Shown in pieces: positions 61,775-64,000 of a stretch of 64,000 nucleotides of DNA. The position numbers and the translations under genes are program-made. Under the pieces are notes generated by a model, which did no database searches, was not told where the DNA came from, and saw only the letters and a program-made list of their open reading frames with translations. The stretch comes from VXOI01 sp965261945 (lineage in GTDB: Bacteria; Chloroflexota; Dehalococcoidia; Lucifugimonadales; UBA3495): NCBI GenBank assembly GCA_965261945.1, contig CBDHEF010000002.1, positions 1,116,001 to 1,180,000 of the forward strand, given 5' to 3'. Numbering within the stretch: the stretch's first letter is position 1; every line of letters begins with the position of its first letter.

Positions 61775-62443
61775 ATGACCACCAGAATGGAGAAGGTTGC
61801 TGAGGACGTAGCACTGACAGCCCTAGGCAAGGCTGGCTACGAAACACGGACGGCTCTCCACCTCGAGGCATCCAAAGGCGCATTCCAAGCACTATGGCCA
61901 ATTCCAGACAGCTCACGTCCGATGAACGACGCCATAAACACCGCCGCCCAAGCGGCCAGCAACTGCACCGGCCAAGATGCGGAGACCTGGCAAAGCCACG
62001 TCGGCCAGGTCTGGCAACCAGCCGTGGAGGAGGTCGTAGAGGTATACCTCAAAACAGCCCGACACAGCTTCGAGCGAGGAGACATTCGGCAGGGAGCCGA
62101 AACTCTCACCGACGCCGTAAGAGCCACCCTGGGCAGCATCGCCGCGTCCCGCAATTGGCCCCACAGCAGTGACGACAACCTGTTCAGGGCCGCCGCCGCG
62201 CTGGGAAGCGAGACCGGGTGGCCCCAGACGACAGAGGAATTCGACCAATCCCTCGCCAGCCTCTCCAAAGAGGGCCACCACCTGAACTCCGCCCTTGGCG
62301 CCAGCATGGGACTGCCAAGCAGCATCGCCTTCGGGACATACTCGGAGGATCCGAAGACTGCAGAAGAGAGCGGCCTGTCCTTCGCTAGGACCATCATGGA
62401 TCTTGCCAAACGCCTTGCAGGGCAGGAGCCCGCCACAGCATGA
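61775..62443 (+). CDS. Unrecognised protein, possible PaREP1/HEPN-like helical domain
   Basis: 222 residues. I do not recognise a family with certainty. The middle part (LKTARHSFERGDIRQGAETLTDAVRATLGSIAASRNWPHSSDDN) has the pattern seen in PaREP1/HEPN-type small proteins: a helix with GD, an Ala-rich helix, then an A-x-x-x-x-W-x-H segment. The N-terminal 75 residues are Ala/Gln/Trp-rich and could be a separate helical unit. No signal peptide or membrane segment. Its stop overlaps the start of the next gene (ATGA), a classical toxin-antitoxin arrangement, and the surrounding segment is full of toxin-antitoxin remnants. Confidence 0.5.
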   Translation: MTTRMEKVAEDVALTALGKAGYETRTALHLEASKGAFQALWPIPDSSRPMNDAINTAAQAASNCTGQDAETWQSHVGQVWQPAVEEVVEVYLKTARHSFERGDIRQGAETLTDAVRATLGSIAASRNWPHSSDDNLFRAAAALGSETGWPQTTEEFDQSLASLSKEGHHLNSALGASMGLPSSIAFGTYSEDPKTAEESGLSFARTIMDLAKRLAGQEPATA

Positions 62444-62793
62444 ACCAGAACGAGCACACCCAAGAAGCCCGGGAACTCATGAGACGGGCACATGAAGAGC
62501 TAACGAACGGCGGCAACAACAGGATTGCCGCCGAATTCTTATGGGGAGCTTTCGCCCATTGCCTTATCACCATCGCTCTGAACGAAGGTCTGTCTCACGA
62601 CAGCCACGGAGCCTTCCAGAGAATTGCCCACCACATGGATGCCGCCCGAGGCAGCAACGATTGGCGTTCCCGCTTCGGCTCAGCGGAAAGGCTTCACCAG
62701 CACTTCTATCATGGAGACCTGACAACCGACCTTCTGCGAAGCCACAGACGGATTACCGAGTACGGCGCCCTGGAACTACTGAGGACGCTGTGA
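62440..62793 (+). CDS. Unrecognised small protein, PaREP1/HEPN-like
   Basis: 117 residues, overlapping the previous gene by 4 bases. The sequence EARELMRRAHEELTNGGNNRIAAEFLWGAFAHCLITIAL...LHQHFYHGDLTTDLLRSHRRI follows the PaREP1-type pattern (A-x-E-x-W/L-G-A-x-A-H ... A-E-x-L-H-x-x-F-Y-x-x-x-L). HEPN-type proteins often act as RNases or RNA-binding partners in toxin-antitoxin pairs, where the catalytic motif is R-x4-6-H. Here RSHRRI and AHHMDAAR are the nearest, without a clean match. The pairing with the 222-residue protein makes a two-gene module of unknown function. Confidence 0.5.
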   Translation: MNQNEHTQEARELMRRAHEELTNGGNNRIAAEFLWGAFAHCLITIALNEGLSHDSHGAFQRIAHHMDAARGSNDWRSRFGSAERLHQHFYHGDLTTDLLRSHRRITEYGALELLRTL

Positions 62794-62990
62794 GCCGACA
62801 CGTCGGGGATCTTCTCTATCAGCAACGTCACCAATTGGGAGATTTAGCTTTGAGAAATGCCGAATCGCTACGTTCTTCGGTCCTTCATCCCCTCAACACT
62901 GAACAGTTGCGTCCGTTGGTGTCCTGGTGGAGGTTTGGTCGCCACCGGCGGAGTGGGCTGTTCAACATTCGCGCTCGCGTCTGTAGCTCT

Positions 62991-63108
62991 CTAGGGAGTG
63001 TCGTCAATTTAAGAATATCGGTCTCCAAGCGTCTGTTTCCGTCATAGCGCGTGTTTCCGTCATTCCCGCTTTCGCGGGAATGACGGTGAATATGAAGACA
63101 CTCCCTAG
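62991..63108. mobile_element. MITE-like element 3, ends AGGGAGTGTC, CTAG-flanked
   Basis: CTAGGGAGTGTC at 62991-63002 is mirrored by GACACTCCCTAG at 63097-63108. The 110-bp interior includes the palindrome at 63057-63086 and no ORF. Its right CTAG is also the end of the second IS1182-like element, so the two elements share that site. The rest of 62794-63104 has no gene. Confidence 0.7.
63057..63086. repeat. 13-bp stem palindrome CCGTCATTCCCGC / GCGGGAATGACGG
   Basis: A perfect 13-bp stem with a 4-nt loop. It is of the same family as the two palindromes near 52558 and 52628 and is widely dispersed in GC-rich genomes. Confidence 0.85.
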
Positions 63109-64000
63109 AAATCTGGCCGGAAAGCCCTGTTCCGGGAGATGTATTCCGGTAGTGAAGCCGCCGTAAGCAAGGCCAGGATCAAGATTTGAGCGAGCCGCGC
63201 AGGGACGATCTCAAGGGCGGAACGGATGGTCCCGGCACGGAGGGCGCGGCCGACGCTGGAACCGCCGCCGGGACCTGCCGGCAGGCCGGCCTTGGCGGCC
63301 ACCAGGGTCAGGTTGGCCACCGTGGCCGCCAGGTACAGCTGGAATTTGGTCTTGGCGCGCCCGAAGCAGCGGGACTGGCGGATTCCCAGTTGGACCAGCC
63401 GCGCCAACCGGCGCTCCACCACCACCCGGCGCTGCCGGTACTCGCCAAAGGCCTCGCTCTGCTACAGGGACCGGGCCTGCTGCAATAAAGCCTCCTGCGG
63501 GTGCAGTTGCACCGTCCGTCCTGTGTCCGGCGCCGCGGCCACGCACTGGGTCCGCCGCGGGCACACCCCGCAGACCGCTCCATCGAACTGGAAGGCCTTC
63601 AGTTGGTGCGTCCGGCCTGTTGCTGCGGTGCGAGTACCCAAGGGCCGGATTCTCCGGGTAACGTTCCCCGCCGGACAGGTGCAGGAACCCGCCGCCAGGT
63701 CGATATGGAAGTCCTCTTTCGGAAAGTGTTTCCGGTCGGGGCGGCCCGGCGCCCTGGCAATCAGGGTGCGGCCTGCGTCGGCGAAGGTCTGCCTGGTATC
63801 GCCGTCGCCGTAGGCGGCATCGCCCATGGCCTCCTCCACCGGCACACCGGTGTTGGTCTCGCTCTGCTCCACCAGTTCCAGCGCCCCCGAATTGTCCGGA
63901 GCATTGCCGGGCAGTACCTCCACGGCGGTGATCAGCTGGGTATCGGTGTCCACCACAATCGCCGCCTTGTGTCCGTCGAACCGTTTACTGCTGCTCTTGC
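63105..64000 (-). mobile_element. IS1182-like insertion sequence, copy 2 (partial, runs off the window)
   Basis: Begins at CTAG 63105 with CTAGAAATCTGGCCGG, the same end as copy 1, in opposite orientation. Only its 3' part lies in the window. The transposase is about four-fifths identical to copy 1 by eye. Confidence 0.85.
63105..64000 (-). pseudogene. IS1182-family transposase, copy 2, one nonsense codon
   Basis: The visible part starts at the window edge within the DDE region (KSSSKRFDGHKAAIVVDTD, VEEAMGDAAYGDG) and ends with RRVVVERRLARLVQLGIRQSRCFG and AFRPDF, TAG being part of CTAG. A single TAG at 63462-63464 (CAG in the ancestor, between QQARSL and QSEAFGEY) interrupts an otherwise continuous frame. 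It would need suppression or reversion to be active. Confidence 0.85.

Noticed and set aside
1..64000. tRNA, rRNA and riboswitch genes
   Set aside because: I looked for T-loop-like GTTCAANTC segments and rRNA-like blocks on both strands and found none that folds convincingly; a covariance-model scan would be needed to be certain.

Overview
The window is GC-rich bacterial DNA, most likely from a member of the Chloroflexota. The gene content resembles SAR202/Dehalococcoidia-type genomes: several luciferase-like flavin monooxygenases, amidohydrolases, a MetE-like methyltransferase, tandem GMC oxidoreductases, FtsX-type exporters and TTG/GTG starts. That assignment is an inference from gene content; there is no rRNA, tRNA or other strong marker gene here apart from typA.

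Layout. 1-2.1 kb: start of a sugar isomerase-like gene, a molybdopterin-binding oxidoreductase domain protein and an ACMSD-type amidohydrolase. 2.3-6.1 kb: a small secreted/membrane protein pair, three abutting CTAG-flanked mobile elements (two MITE-like, one IS630-like), a tiny RING-like zinc-finger ORF and a DUF2971 fragment. 6.1-13.6 kb: a large methyltransferase-restriction protein, a Phd/VapC toxin-antitoxin pair, and an IS701-like element lying exactly between two truncated genes (a serine recombinase and a Mod-type methyltransferase). 13.7-16.3 kb: a broken MFS gene carrying a 14-bp x 9 repeat, then typA. 17.3-25.2 kb: a catabolic block (MetE-like protein, nitroreductase, two luciferase-like monooxygenases, a cytosine-deaminase-like amidohydrolase, an amidase, an acyl-CoA-dehydrogenase-like flavoprotein) whose enzyme set resembles the logic of Rut-type N-heterocycle degradation. 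26-39.6 kb: HNH protein, a four-gene FtsX/ATPase exporter operon, an alpha/beta hydrolase, a voltage-gated-type K+ channel and a DrrAB-like ABC exporter. 39.7-50.3 kb: remnants of an AAA/TOPRIM (DUF3226) pair, addAB recombination genes and two tandem GMC oxidoreductases. 50.8-52.4 kb: a secreted GLUG-repeat protein.

52.5-64 kb is an accessory graveyard. It holds dispersed palindromic repeats, a duplicated 3' fragment of the amidohydrolase at 1046-2005 (inverted, about 51 kb away) fused to a decayed histidine kinase-response regulator gene, and a broken SF2 helicase. Two IS1182-like elements in opposite orientation then bracket about 4.5 kb of toxin-antitoxin-like cargo: DUF433/DUF5615, a broken HicBA, a serine recombinase, an IS21 remnant and an unrecognised overlapping pair with PaREP1/HEPN-like character.

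The most striking overall pattern is that every mobile element end I could delimit falls on the palindrome CTAG. In the IS630-like and IS1182-like elements the transposase stop codon lies inside that CTAG. Several pseudogenes are broken by short tandem duplications (13-14 bp) or by +1 homopolymer indels, while ORFs above 1,000 codons are intact, which argues against general sequencing error.
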